Positions 1 to 7,460 of a stretch of 13,743 nucleotides of DNA are shown one piece after another. The position numbers were made by a program, and so were the translations under genes. Source of the stretch: CAZUGA01 sp964626505 (GTDB lineage Bacteria; Pseudomonadota; Gammaproteobacteria; Methylococcales; UBA1147); NCBI GenBank assembly GCA_964626505.1, contig CAZVFR010000073.1, positions 1 to 13,743 of the forward strand. Direction: 5' to 3'. Below the pieces are notes generated by a model. It worked only from the letters and a program-made list of their open reading frames with translations, searched no databases and had not been told where the DNA came from. Every line of letters starts with the position of its first letter. The stretch's first letter is position 1.

Positions 1-134
1 ATGAGTGTGAAAAAGAGCATCTTATATTTTCACTCAAACGTAAATCACTGAAGTCTTTTTAGGACCTAGATCAGTCTTTGGCATAATAGGCCTATACCTA
101 GCACCAGCTCTTTTACCGTGCATACTCAGTTTAA

Positions 135-163
135 TTGAGAAGAATGGACTTCAAGATTATAAT
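135..163 (+). promoter_or_regulatory. Sigma-70 promoter of the leuC cluster
   Basis: A -35 box TTGAGA (135-140) and a perfect -10 box TATAAT (158-163) are separated by exactly 17 bases, the optimal housekeeping spacing. Transcription should start near 170, leaving a leader of about 47 bases before the leuC ATG at 217. No leucine-rich leader peptide or attenuator is visible, so leucine-dependent attenuation is not supported. The boxes are seen directly; promoter activity is inferred. Confidence 0.65.
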
Positions 164-216
164 ATCCAGTTGCGCGACAAATTTTGCCGGTTTATTAGGC
201 TACAGAACTTCAAAGT

Positions 217-1620
217 ATGTCTGGAAAAACACTATACGATAAAATTTGGGACGATCATTTGGTACATCAGTATCCGGACGGATCTTCGCTGATTTATATT
301 GATCGTCATCTGATTCATGAAGTTACATCGCCGCAGGCGTTTGAAGGTTTGCGTCTAGCAAACCGTAAACCTTGGCGGACTGATGCGAATTTGGCGGTTG
401 TGGATCACAACGTTCCAACCACGGATAGGGAAGCGGGTATTGCGGAGCCGGTTTCACGCCTTCAGGTGGAGACGCTGGATAAAAATTGTGTGGAATTCGG
501 GATCACCGAATTTGATATTAATGACCCCCGCCAAGGCATCGTCCACGTCATCGGACCGGAGCAGGGTGCTACATTGCCGGGCATGACTGTTGTTTGTGGG
601 GATTCGCATACTTCGACCCACGGAGCTTTTGGTGCTTTGGCCTTTGGTATCGGGACCTCTGAAGTCGAGCATGTACTTGCCACACAATGCTTGAACCAAA
701 AAAAATCCCGCAATATGTTGGTGAATATTGAAGGGACGCCCGGGCCCGGTGTGAGTGCGAAAGACATTGTTTTAGCCATTATCGGAGAAATTGGCACCGC
801 TGGAGGCACGGGCTATGCGATAGAATTTGCAGGGGAAGCCATTCGTTCGTTATCGATGGAAGGCCGAATGACGATTTGCAATATGGCCATAGAAGCCGGC
901 GCGCGTGCCGGCATGATTGCGGTTGATGAAACAACGATAAATTACGTAAAAGGCCGGCCTTATGCTCCAGAGGCAGCGGTTTGGGCTACGGCTGTTGATG
1001 CTTGGACTGATTTGCATAGCGATCCTGATGCCGTTTTCAATACGCTTGTAAATTTGGAGGTTAGTGATCTTTCCCCACAGATCACTTGGGGTACTTCGCC
1101 TGAAATGGTTGTTTCCGTAAACGATCGATTACCCGATCCAGCCAACGAGCCTAACCTTGTAAAACGTGAGGGTATGGAGCGTGCATTTACGTATATGGAC
1201 TTACAGCCGGGTGTGCCGGTAATCGATATATCTTTGGATAAGATATTTATAGGTTCGTGTACTAATTCCCGCATAGAGGATCTGCGTGTAGCGGCCGAGG
1301 TTGTCAAGGGTCGTAAGGTTGCCGACAGGATCAAACAAGCGTTGGTTGTACCGGGTTCGGGCTTGGTAAAACGGCAGGCAGAGGCGGAAGGTCTGGACAA
1401 GATCTTTATGGATGCAGGTTTCGAATGGAGAGACCCGGGCTGCTCTATGTGTCTTGCTATGAATGCCGATAGACTTGAACCGGGTGAGCGCTGTGCGTCG
1501 ACATCGAATCGAAATTTTGAAGGGCGGCAAGGCTACGGTGGTCGAACGCACTTGGTGAGCCCCGCCATTGCGGCCGCGGCCGCGGTCGTTGGACATTTTG
1601 TCGACGTACGTAGCTTGTAA
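217..1620 (+). CDS. leuC: 3-isopropylmalate dehydratase large subunit
   Basis: LeuC is the catalytic [4Fe-4S] subunit of isopropylmalate isomerase, which converts 2-isopropylmalate to 3-isopropylmalate in leucine synthesis; it belongs to the aconitase superfamily and works as a heterodimer with LeuD. The 467-residue product matches the usual length (466 in E. coli) and aligns end to end from memory. Cluster-binding cysteines are visible at C348 in GSCTNSR and at C409 and C412 in PGCSMC, and the substrate-loop motif CGDSHT lies at 127-132. The N-terminus MSGKTLYDKIW fits the family and fixes the ATG start. There is no Shine-Dalgarno sequence at normal spacing. It is first in the cluster, 25 bases before the leuD start. 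The gene looks intact, which contrasts with its broken partner leuD. Confidence 0.97.
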   Translation: MSGKTLYDKIWDDHLVHQYPDGSSLIYIDRHLIHEVTSPQAFEGLRLANRKPWRTDANLAVVDHNVPTTDREAGIAEPVSRLQVETLDKNCVEFGITEFDINDPRQGIVHVIGPEQGATLPGMTVVCGDSHTSTHGAFGALAFGIGTSEVEHVLATQCLNQKKSRNMLVNIEGTPGPGVSAKDIVLAIIGEIGTAGGTGYAIEFAGEAIRSLSMEGRMTICNMAIEAGARAGMIAVDETTINYVKGRPYAPEAAVWATAVDAWTDLHSDPDAVFNTLVNLEVSDLSPQITWGTSPEMVVSVNDRLPDPANEPNLVKREGMERAFTYMDLQPGVPVIDISLDKIFIGSCTNSRIEDLRVAAEVVKGRKVADRIKQALVVPGSGLVKRQAEAEGLDKIFMDAGFEWRDPGCSMCLAMNADRLEPGERCASTSNRNFEGRQGYGGRTHLVSPAIAAAAAVVGHFVDVRSL

Positions 1621-1645
1621 TTTAATCTAATAGAGTATTTCATAA

Positions 1646-2281
1646 ATGTAAGCTTTTCTTAAAATTACGTCTACTGTGGTCACGCTCGACCGAGCGAACG
1701 TCTATACCGATGCCATTATTCCAAAGCAATTTTTAAAGTCGATTCGACGCACCGGCTTCGGTCCTCATCTTTTCGATGAATGGCGTTACCTTGATCGGGG
1801 TGAACCGCACATGGATTGTAGTGGCAGGCCTGTAAACCCCGATTTTGTGCTGAATCATGCTTGCTACCAGGACGCTCGGATTTTACTAGTCCGAGAAAAC
1901 TTTGGTTGCGGCTCGTCCCGGGAACATGCGCCTTGGGCGCTTGAAGATTACGGTATACGGGTGTTGATCTCACAGATATAAGAATAAATAAAAAAAAAAA
2001 ATTGTTTTAAAAATGGCTTGCTACCAATCATGTTGGATGCTGATAGAGTAGAACAGCTTTTCGAGGAAGCAGGGCCAGGGTACATTCTAAGTGTCGATTT
2101 GGAAGCCCAAACGATTACCACGCCATCTGAATGCCGAATAGCGTTCGACATCGGCGCATCACGTAAAACTCGTTTATTGAACGGCTTAGACGATATTGAT
2201 TTATCACTACAACAAACCGATGAAATTCGGGCTTACGAGACTGCGCGTGCAAAGCGCGCACCTTGGTTGTTTAATTTGTAA
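1646..2281 (+). pseudogene. leuD: Degraded 3-isopropylmalate dehydratase small subunit
   Basis: One frame runs from ATG 1646 to TAA 2281 and is recognisably LeuD throughout (211 codons, the usual length), but it is interrupted. Codon 2 is TAA (1649-1651) where the family normally has Lys (ATG-AAA-GCT-TTT expected, one substitution away). TAA also occurs at codons 112 (1979) and 114 (1985), in a tract where I expect the family motif SFADIFFNN. After this tract the same frame resumes with NCFKNGLLPI and reaches the normal C-terminus near PWLF. Other departures from residues I remember as conserved: Tyr for Asp in NVDTD (TAT at 1703), Ser for Phe in FRK (2159), Arg for Cys (2171) and Asp for Gly after LDDI (2198). 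The hallmark ENFGCGSSREHAPWAL is intact. LeuD normally partners LeuC. Two open halves remain (a GTG at 1676 to 1981; TTG at 2018 to 2281); a working split protein is conceivable but unlikely. Assembly error is the main alternative. Confidence 0.88.
1990..2001 (+). repeat. Run of 12 A inside leuD
   Basis: Twelve consecutive A residues lie just after the in-frame stops of leuD. Such runs are prone to replication and transcription slippage and to sequencing error. Both stops are upstream of the run, so slippage here alone would not restore the leuD frame. Confidence 0.9.
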
Positions 2282-2373
2282 TTACTCAGCGAACCTTAAA
2301 AAAACCCGTAACTGTTCAGTTTGCGCTCGTTTAGTTGCTTTAATTTTTGACCTGGAAACGTTCTAATCAGCCA

Positions 2374-3462
2374 ATGACAAAAAAAATAGCAGTATTGCCC
2401 GGGGATGGCATCGGGCCGGAGGTTGTTTCCGAGGCTCTAAAGGTATTGGATAGCCTTAAGTCCACCTGTGGGCTTGATATTGAGATTGACCAGGGTCTTA
2501 TTGGTGGGGCGGCATACGATGCGACCGGAACTCCATTCCCGGATGAAACGCTAACGCTTGCCGAGTCGGCGGATGCGATTTTACTCGGGGCGGTCGGTGG
2601 TCCGAAATGGGAATCGTTGGATATCGCGGTGCGTCCAGAGCGCGGACTCTTGAGTCTACGTTCTGAGTTGAATCTATTCTCGAATTTAAGACCCGCGGTG
2701 TTACATCCGCAACTTGTCGACGCTTCAACTTTGAAACCTGAGGTCGTTGCAGGTCTGGATATAATGATCGTACGCGAATTGACTGGGGGGATTTATTTTG
2801 GTCAACCCCGTGGGGTTAGAAAGCTGGATAATGGTGAGCGTCAAGGATTCAATACGCTGGTCTACAGTGAGTCCGAAATAGAACGTATTGCGCATTCGGC
2901 GTTCCATATCGCCAGGAAAAGGAATAGTCGGGTGTGTTCGGTTGATAAAGCCAATGTGCTTGAATGTACGGAATTATGGCGTGAAGTTGTACAGCAAGTA
3001 GCAGCGGAATACCCCGATGTAGAACTGAGCCACATGTATGTCGATAACGCAGCGATGCAATTAGTACGCGCTCCGAAGCAATTTGACGTCATTGTTACGA
3101 CGAATATGTTTGGCGACATATTATCGGATTGTGCAGCCATGCTGACCGGCTCGATCGGAATGTTGCCATCCGCGTCGCTCGCGATAACCGGCAAAGGCAT
3201 GTACGAACCGATACATGGGTCCGCGCCGGATATTGCGGGTCAAAACATTGCCAATCCGTTAGCGACGATTCTGTCTGTGGCGATGTTATTGAGATATAGC
3301 CTGAACGAAAATCAAGCCGCGGATCAGGTGGAAAAAGCCGTGACTTCAGCATTGGATTTGGGTGTTCGTACGCCGGATATATATTCAGAAGGAGCGAAAA
3401 AGATTGGTACGAGCGAGATGGGGGATACCGTAGTTGCCGCAATTGCATGTAGTATGGCGTAG
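2374..3462 (+). CDS. leuB: 3-isopropylmalate dehydrogenase
   Basis: LeuB oxidises and decarboxylates 3-isopropylmalate with NAD to 2-ketoisocaproate in leucine synthesis. From ATG 2374 the protein is 362 residues (363 in E. coli) and begins with the family N-terminus KKIAVLPGDGIGPEVV; a TTG at 2347 would add nine unrelated residues and is rejected. Substrate and metal residues by family knowledge are present: R96, R106, R134, Y141 in GGIYFG, K192 in SVDKANVL, D224 in YVDNAAM, and D248 and D252 in FGDILSD. The residue after D252 is Cys, where I recall Glu in the motif FGDILSDE, an oddity in an otherwise normal enzyme. No strong ribosome-binding site precedes it. The gap to leuD is 92 bases; Pseudomonas has a methyltransferase gene here, which is absent. 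Confidence 0.97.
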   Translation: MTKKIAVLPGDGIGPEVVSEALKVLDSLKSTCGLDIEIDQGLIGGAAYDATGTPFPDETLTLAESADAILLGAVGGPKWESLDIAVRPERGLLSLRSELNLFSNLRPAVLHPQLVDASTLKPEVVAGLDIMIVRELTGGIYFGQPRGVRKLDNGERQGFNTLVYSESEIERIAHSAFHIARKRNSRVCSVDKANVLECTELWREVVQQVAAEYPDVELSHMYVDNAAMQLVRAPKQFDVIVTTNMFGDILSDCAAMLTGSIGMLPSASLAITGKGMYEPIHGSAPDIAGQNIANPLATILSVAMLLRYSLNENQAADQVEKAVTSALDLGVRTPDIYSEGAKKIGTSEMGDTVVAAIACSMA

Positions 3463-3556
3463 CTGTTACGGGTATTTTTTAAATTTGCTGAGTAGTTACG
3501 CTCCCGGTTGGGTAGGTGCCGAATGTTGGCGATGAAATGAAATTTTAAAAATTTTG

Positions 3557-4579
3557 ATGAACAAGAAATATAATGTTGCTGTAGTGGGTGCTACCGGTGT
3601 TGTCGGGGAAACGATGTTGTCTATTTTGGCTGAACGCGATTTCCCGGTTGAAAAGGTTTACCCGTTGGCCAGCGCCCGATCATCCGGAAAGCGCATTGAA
3701 TACGATGGGCGATATATCGCTGTCCAAAATTTGGAAGAATTCGATTTCTCGCGGACCGACATTGGATTGTTTTCCGCAGGTGCCAGTGTATCCGAAAAAT
3801 TCGCACCACTTGCCGTGGAGGCCGGGTGTATTGTTATTGATAATACCTCGCAGTTTAGATATGACGATGACATTCCGTTGGTGGTGCCTGAGGTTAATCC
3901 CAATGCGATCGGTGATTATAAGAGTCGCGGGATTATCGCGAATCCGAATTGTTCGACTATTCAAATGATAGTAGCTTTAAAACCGATTTACGATGCGGTT
4001 GGGATTGAGCGGATCAATGTTTGCACTTACCAAGCTGTTTCGGGTACCGGCAAACCCGCGGTAGAGGAGTTGGCAAAGCAGACCGCCGATATCTTTAATG
4101 CACGTAAAATCGAACCCTCGATTTACCCAAAGCAGATTGCTTTTAATGTATTACCCCATATCGACGTGTTTATGGAGAATGGGTATACCAAGGAAGAGAT
4201 GAAAATGGTGTGGGAAACGCGTAAGATTCTTAGTGATGACTCAATAATGGTGAATCCGACGACCGCACGGGTGCCTGTGTTTTACGGCCATTCGGAAGCA
4301 GTGCATATCGAAACGCGTGAAAAAATTAGCGCGGATTACGCGCGTGATTTACTCAGAAAAGCACCTGGAGTTATTGTTCTGGATGACCGAAATGATGGCG
4401 GGTATCCAACTGCGGTTACGGAATCGGCTGGAAGGGATGAAGTCTATGTAGGCAGGATCCGGGAAGACATTTCTCACCCTCGAGGTTTGGATTTATGGGT
4501 TGTTGGCGACAATGTTCGTAAGGGCGCTGCATTGAACAGTGTGCAGATCGCAGAGGACCTAGTAAAAAAATACATCTAG
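3557..4579 (+). CDS. asd: Aspartate-semialdehyde dehydrogenase
   Basis: Asd reduces aspartyl phosphate with NADPH to aspartate semialdehyde, the branch point to diaminopimelate/lysine, threonine and methionine. The 340-residue protein has an N-terminal NADP fold with VVGATGVVGE (9-18), a phosphate-binding Arg at 101 in SQFRYDDD, the catalytic Cys132 in NPNCSTIQ, Q159 in TYQAVSG, and H245 in FYGHSE. The retained Cys distinguishes it from the Usg paralogs next to fimV in some relatives. The ATG at 3557 is preferred over the TTG just before it because MNKKYNVAVVGATG fits the family. No Shine-Dalgarno is visible, and the leader is very AT-rich. It lies 94 bases after leuB and 79 before fimV, an order conserved in Pseudomonas-like genomes. 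Confidence 0.95.
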   Translation: MNKKYNVAVVGATGVVGETMLSILAERDFPVEKVYPLASARSSGKRIEYDGRYIAVQNLEEFDFSRTDIGLFSAGASVSEKFAPLAVEAGCIVIDNTSQFRYDDDIPLVVPEVNPNAIGDYKSRGIIANPNCSTIQMIVALKPIYDAVGIERINVCTYQAVSGTGKPAVEELAKQTADIFNARKIEPSIYPKQIAFNVLPHIDVFMENGYTKEEMKMVWETRKILSDDSIMVNPTTARVPVFYGHSEAVHIETREKISADYARDLLRKAPGVIVLDDRNDGGYPTAVTESAGRDEVYVGRIREDISHPRGLDLWVVGDNVRKGAALNSVQIAEDLVKKYI

Positions 4580-4588
4580 GCTAGTCTT

Positions 4589-4629
4589 AAGGAGAATAAA
4601 GAACCGCGCCAATCGCTGATATACGCGGT
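4589..4629 (+). other. Orphan Shine-Dalgarno and hairpin in the fimV leader
   Basis: AAGGAGA at 4589-4595 is an excellent ribosome-binding sequence with no start codon near it; the next ATG, at 4629, opens only five codons. It is followed by an inverted repeat, ACCGCG (4603-4608) and CGCGGT (4624-4629), with a 15-base loop. The stem may shape the fimV leader, or the element may be a remnant. No function is claimed. Confidence 0.35.
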
Positions 4630-4658
4630 ATGCTAACAGTAAACTGAAGGAGAGCAAA

Positions 4659-7382
4659 GTGCGCAAGTTGTCAAAAACTCTGGCTATAATGGGTCTGCTA
4701 ACACCGGTGGGCGCAAATGCGTTGGGGGTCGGTGAAATTAAGCTGCATTCTGCTTTGAATCAAAATCTCAAAGCAAATATACCTTTAATAACATCGGGCT
4801 CAGAGTCTACTTCCGCAGTCCGTGTAAATCTCGCATCGCCGAGCGCCTTTGCCAAAGCAGGATTGGAGCGCCCTTTCTACCTCTCCGGATTACGTTTCAA
4901 AACGGTCAATAAGGGTGGGCGAGTTACTATCCAGGTGACGTCTAGGGACATCATACGCGAACCCTTTTTAAACTTTTTGGTGGAAGTGAACTGGCCCCAA
5001 GGCCGGATGCTTCGAGAATTTACAGTGCTGCTAGATCCGCCTGTAATGGCCAAAAAGAAAAGTGTAACAGCCCATTCTGCTCCGTTGATAAAATCAACCA
5101 CTGTGACCCAGCCGGCTTATCGTGTTGACGCACCTTCTAATTATGGGTTTAGGGCGCGTCCGGTAACATCAGCGAACAAACCAAACTCTCAATACAAAGC
5201 CGGTGACTCGATTACCGTTAGGAAAAACGATACCTTGTGGGGCATCGCTAAGCGGGTTAATCGTGATGCTTCAGTTTCTGACGAGCAAATGCTTGTGGCT
5301 TTGTACGAATTGAATCCGCGTGCTTTCTTTAAAAAAAACATGAACGCGCTTAAAGCCGGTGCGCGATTAAAGATTCCTGAGCACGATACTATAGTTGCGA
5401 ACTCCGCTGCAAAAGTAACTGCAGAAATTCGGGATCAGTATAAATCGTGGGTAGGGCAAGTTGGAAAGCCATCTGAAAAAAATTCACAAAATACGCTAAA
5501 GGATCATGAATCCGACGCGCCAAAACTTGCGGCCGAAAGTAAATTAAAACTTGTCGCTCCGTCTGATAAAGATTCAACAATCGGAGAGAATGTAGGTAGT
5601 GCAGCGGGGAATAAATCCGACAAAGCTGAACTCGCTATGGAAATGGCCGAAACGGTTAGCCAGGAAAATGAAGAACTTCGTTCCCGGTTACGGCAGATCG
5701 AAGTTCAGCTGGCTATGATGCAAAAACTGATTACGCTGAAAGATAAGCAACTATCAACTTTGCAGGCGAAACAAAGTGGCGTTACGAATACTGCCGCTGG
5801 TGAAAAAATTATTGATATTGAGGGTGTTGACCAGTCAGCAGTTTCCACGGTTGATAAATTGTTGACTGACCCGATGGTACAGGCGAGTCCCGTCGATACG
5901 GTGGTTCCAACAGAGTCCGACAGCACCAACGTAGAACCTAAAACTCAGCGAATAGACACAAAAATGGATTCGGCTGGAAATCCTATACCTGTCGCGGTTG
6001 AACCGGACGTGCAGCCTGTTAATCAAGTCGCTGAAAAGGATGTCGCTCCTGCTTCAAAACCTGCGTCGAAACAAACAAACCCGATGGTTAAAGAAGATGA
6101 TTTGCTTAGCGAAATATTTTCTGAGCCTCTTTATTTGGCGGCCGGTGGCGGTGGTATTGTTGTGTTGGGATTATTGGCATGGATGTTTGTGCGTAGACGT
6201 CAAGCCATGGATCAGATTGGAGCCGAAAGCCTTCTTGACGTACCTAGTAGCGAACAAGATGCAGTTGATGATGTAAAAACGAATGAATTCGGCAATGGTG
6301 GTCCCGCCGATGTTTCTATGGTTGCTGAGAGTTCGTTTCTTAGTGAATTTACGCCCAGCGATTTTGATGCTTTGGAAACAGAGCATGATGAAGTTGACCC
6401 GGTCTCCGAAGCTGATGTCTATTTAGCGTATGGTCGTTATCAGCAGGCGGAAGACTTGATTCGAAGCGCTATAGAAAATTATCCCGATCGTGATGAATGC
6501 AAATTGAAGTTATTTGAGATCCATTATGCGACCGAAGATAAAGCCGCATTCGAAGCCTATGCAGAAGAACTTGCGGGCATGAAAAATGACAATCCTGATT
6601 TCTGGTCCAAAGTGGTTGAGATGGGACGTGAAATTTGCCCTCAAAATTCGTTATTTGGTGGAACGCCAAGTGTATCGGACGAGACAGGGGTTAGTGAGGA
6701 ACTACCAGAAATACTAGTAACACAGTCTTCGTTGGATCATTTGGTGGAAACCCAAATTTTGGAAGAATCATCTAATCCAGTGAATCATCAGGATGATAAC
6801 GCAATAGAGCAACAGGATGAGCCAGGTGTCGATCAAGTTGATCTGGGTCTTGATATGGGCTTAGATTCCTTTACATTAGATGCTGATCAGCCCGTTGACG
6901 ACGGCGTGGATTTTGACGCAAATGCAGTAGTAATGGGCGGAGTTGACGATGTAGTTTCTCTAGAGATTGATGCAACGTTGCCGGCGTCTGACGTTATGGA
7001 GGGGTTGAATTCCGAAGCAGCAGATGAACAGACGGATAACAATGATATCGAGTTCGAGGGTGGTGGCTTGGAGTTTTCTATGGAAGAGGAAGCAACTCAG
7101 ACCTCAACGGAATCAGGTGATGGGGGTGACGATGGTCTCGATTTTGAATTGAATTTTTCGTCGTCTTCTATGGAATCTGATACGGATAATGAGGGCGATT
7201 CGATTTCAGATTTTACGGATAGCGACGAAATAGAAACTAAGTTGGATTTAGCCAAAGCCTATGTGGAAATGGATGATCAAGAATCTGCTAAAGATATTCT
7301 GACTGAAATTCTAGCTGAAGGAAGTGACGAACAAAAGACTGAAGCACAGGCGTTGGTTGACGTCATGGAGAATAAAGCCTAG
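4659..7382 (+). CDS. fimV: FimV-type polar hub / pilus assembly protein
   Basis: FimV-family proteins are inner-membrane, peptidoglycan-binding polar hubs needed for type IV pilus assembly, twitching and polar placement of other machines. This 907-residue protein (about 919 in P. aeruginosa) has a signal peptide (about 1-21, cleavage near ANA-LG), a conserved periplasmic N-domain (22-128), a LysM domain (about 178-240), a coiled coil (about 325-372), one membrane helix (about 490-511) followed by RRR, a TPR-like segment (about 585-640), a very acidic low-complexity stretch (about 665-855), and the conserved FimV C-terminal domain (856-905). The GTG start at 4659 is well placed after AAGGAGAG (4647-4654) and gives the signal peptide directly. 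It ends 78 bases from the convergent barA stop, with no clear terminator between them. In Pseudomonas truA follows fimV; here the order breaks. Confidence 0.93.
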   Translation: MRKLSKTLAIMGLLTPVGANALGVGEIKLHSALNQNLKANIPLITSGSESTSAVRVNLASPSAFAKAGLERPFYLSGLRFKTVNKGGRVTIQVTSRDIIREPFLNFLVEVNWPQGRMLREFTVLLDPPVMAKKKSVTAHSAPLIKSTTVTQPAYRVDAPSNYGFRARPVTSANKPNSQYKAGDSITVRKNDTLWGIAKRVNRDASVSDEQMLVALYELNPRAFFKKNMNALKAGARLKIPEHDTIVANSAAKVTAEIRDQYKSWVGQVGKPSEKNSQNTLKDHESDAPKLAAESKLKLVAPSDKDSTIGENVGSAAGNKSDKAELAMEMAETVSQENEELRSRLRQIEVQLAMMQKLITLKDKQLSTLQAKQSGVTNTAAGEKIIDIEGVDQSAVSTVDKLLTDPMVQASPVDTVVPTESDSTNVEPKTQRIDTKMDSAGNPIPVAVEPDVQPVNQVAEKDVAPASKPASKQTNPMVKEDDLLSEIFSEPLYLAAGGGGIVVLGLLAWMFVRRRQAMDQIGAESLLDVPSSEQDAVDDVKTNEFGNGGPADVSMVAESSFLSEFTPSDFDALETEHDEVDPVSEADVYLAYGRYQQAEDLIRSAIENYPDRDECKLKLFEIHYATEDKAAFEAYAEELAGMKNDNPDFWSKVVEMGREICPQNSLFGGTPSVSDETGVSEELPEILVTQSSLDHLVETQILEESSNPVNHQDDNAIEQQDEPGVDQVDLGLDMGLDSFTLDADQPVDDGVDFDANAVVMGGVDDVVSLEIDATLPASDVMEGLNSEAADEQTDNNDIEFEGGGLEFSMEEEATQTSTESGDGGDDGLDFELNFSSSSMESDTDNEGDSISDFTDSDEIETKLDLAKAYVEMDDQESAKDILTEILAEGSDEQKTEAQALVDVMENKA

Positions 7383-7460
7383 TTGCATATAATGCTAACG
7401 CGTGCGTGTCGGAGCCATTGTATTTTATCGGTATATACGCGCCTTGTATGTCGTCAGCAG

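Noticed and set aside
7..33. Inverted repeat GTGAAAA / TTTTCAC as a terminator of an upstream gene.
   Set aside because: The stem is AT-rich, the loop is 13 bases, and no T-run follows directly.
1..51. A 16-codon frame starting at the first base (MSVKKSILYFHSNVNH).
   Set aside because: It may be the tail of an upstream gene or chance. It has only one Leu, so it is not a leucine leader peptide, and its upstream context is outside the window.
86..95. Ten-base palindrome ATAGGCCTAT upstream of the leuC promoter.
   Set aside because: It is short and isolated, with no matching known operator; chance is sufficient.
1979..2001. Reassignment of TAA, or programmed frameshifting, to rescue leuD.
   Set aside because: All other genes here end normally, several of them at TAA, and A12 slippage lies downstream of the stops, so one shift cannot restore the protein.
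7357..7393. TTGACG and TATAAT around the fimV end as a rightward promoter.
   Set aside because: The spacer is about 25 bases and no rightward gene follows.
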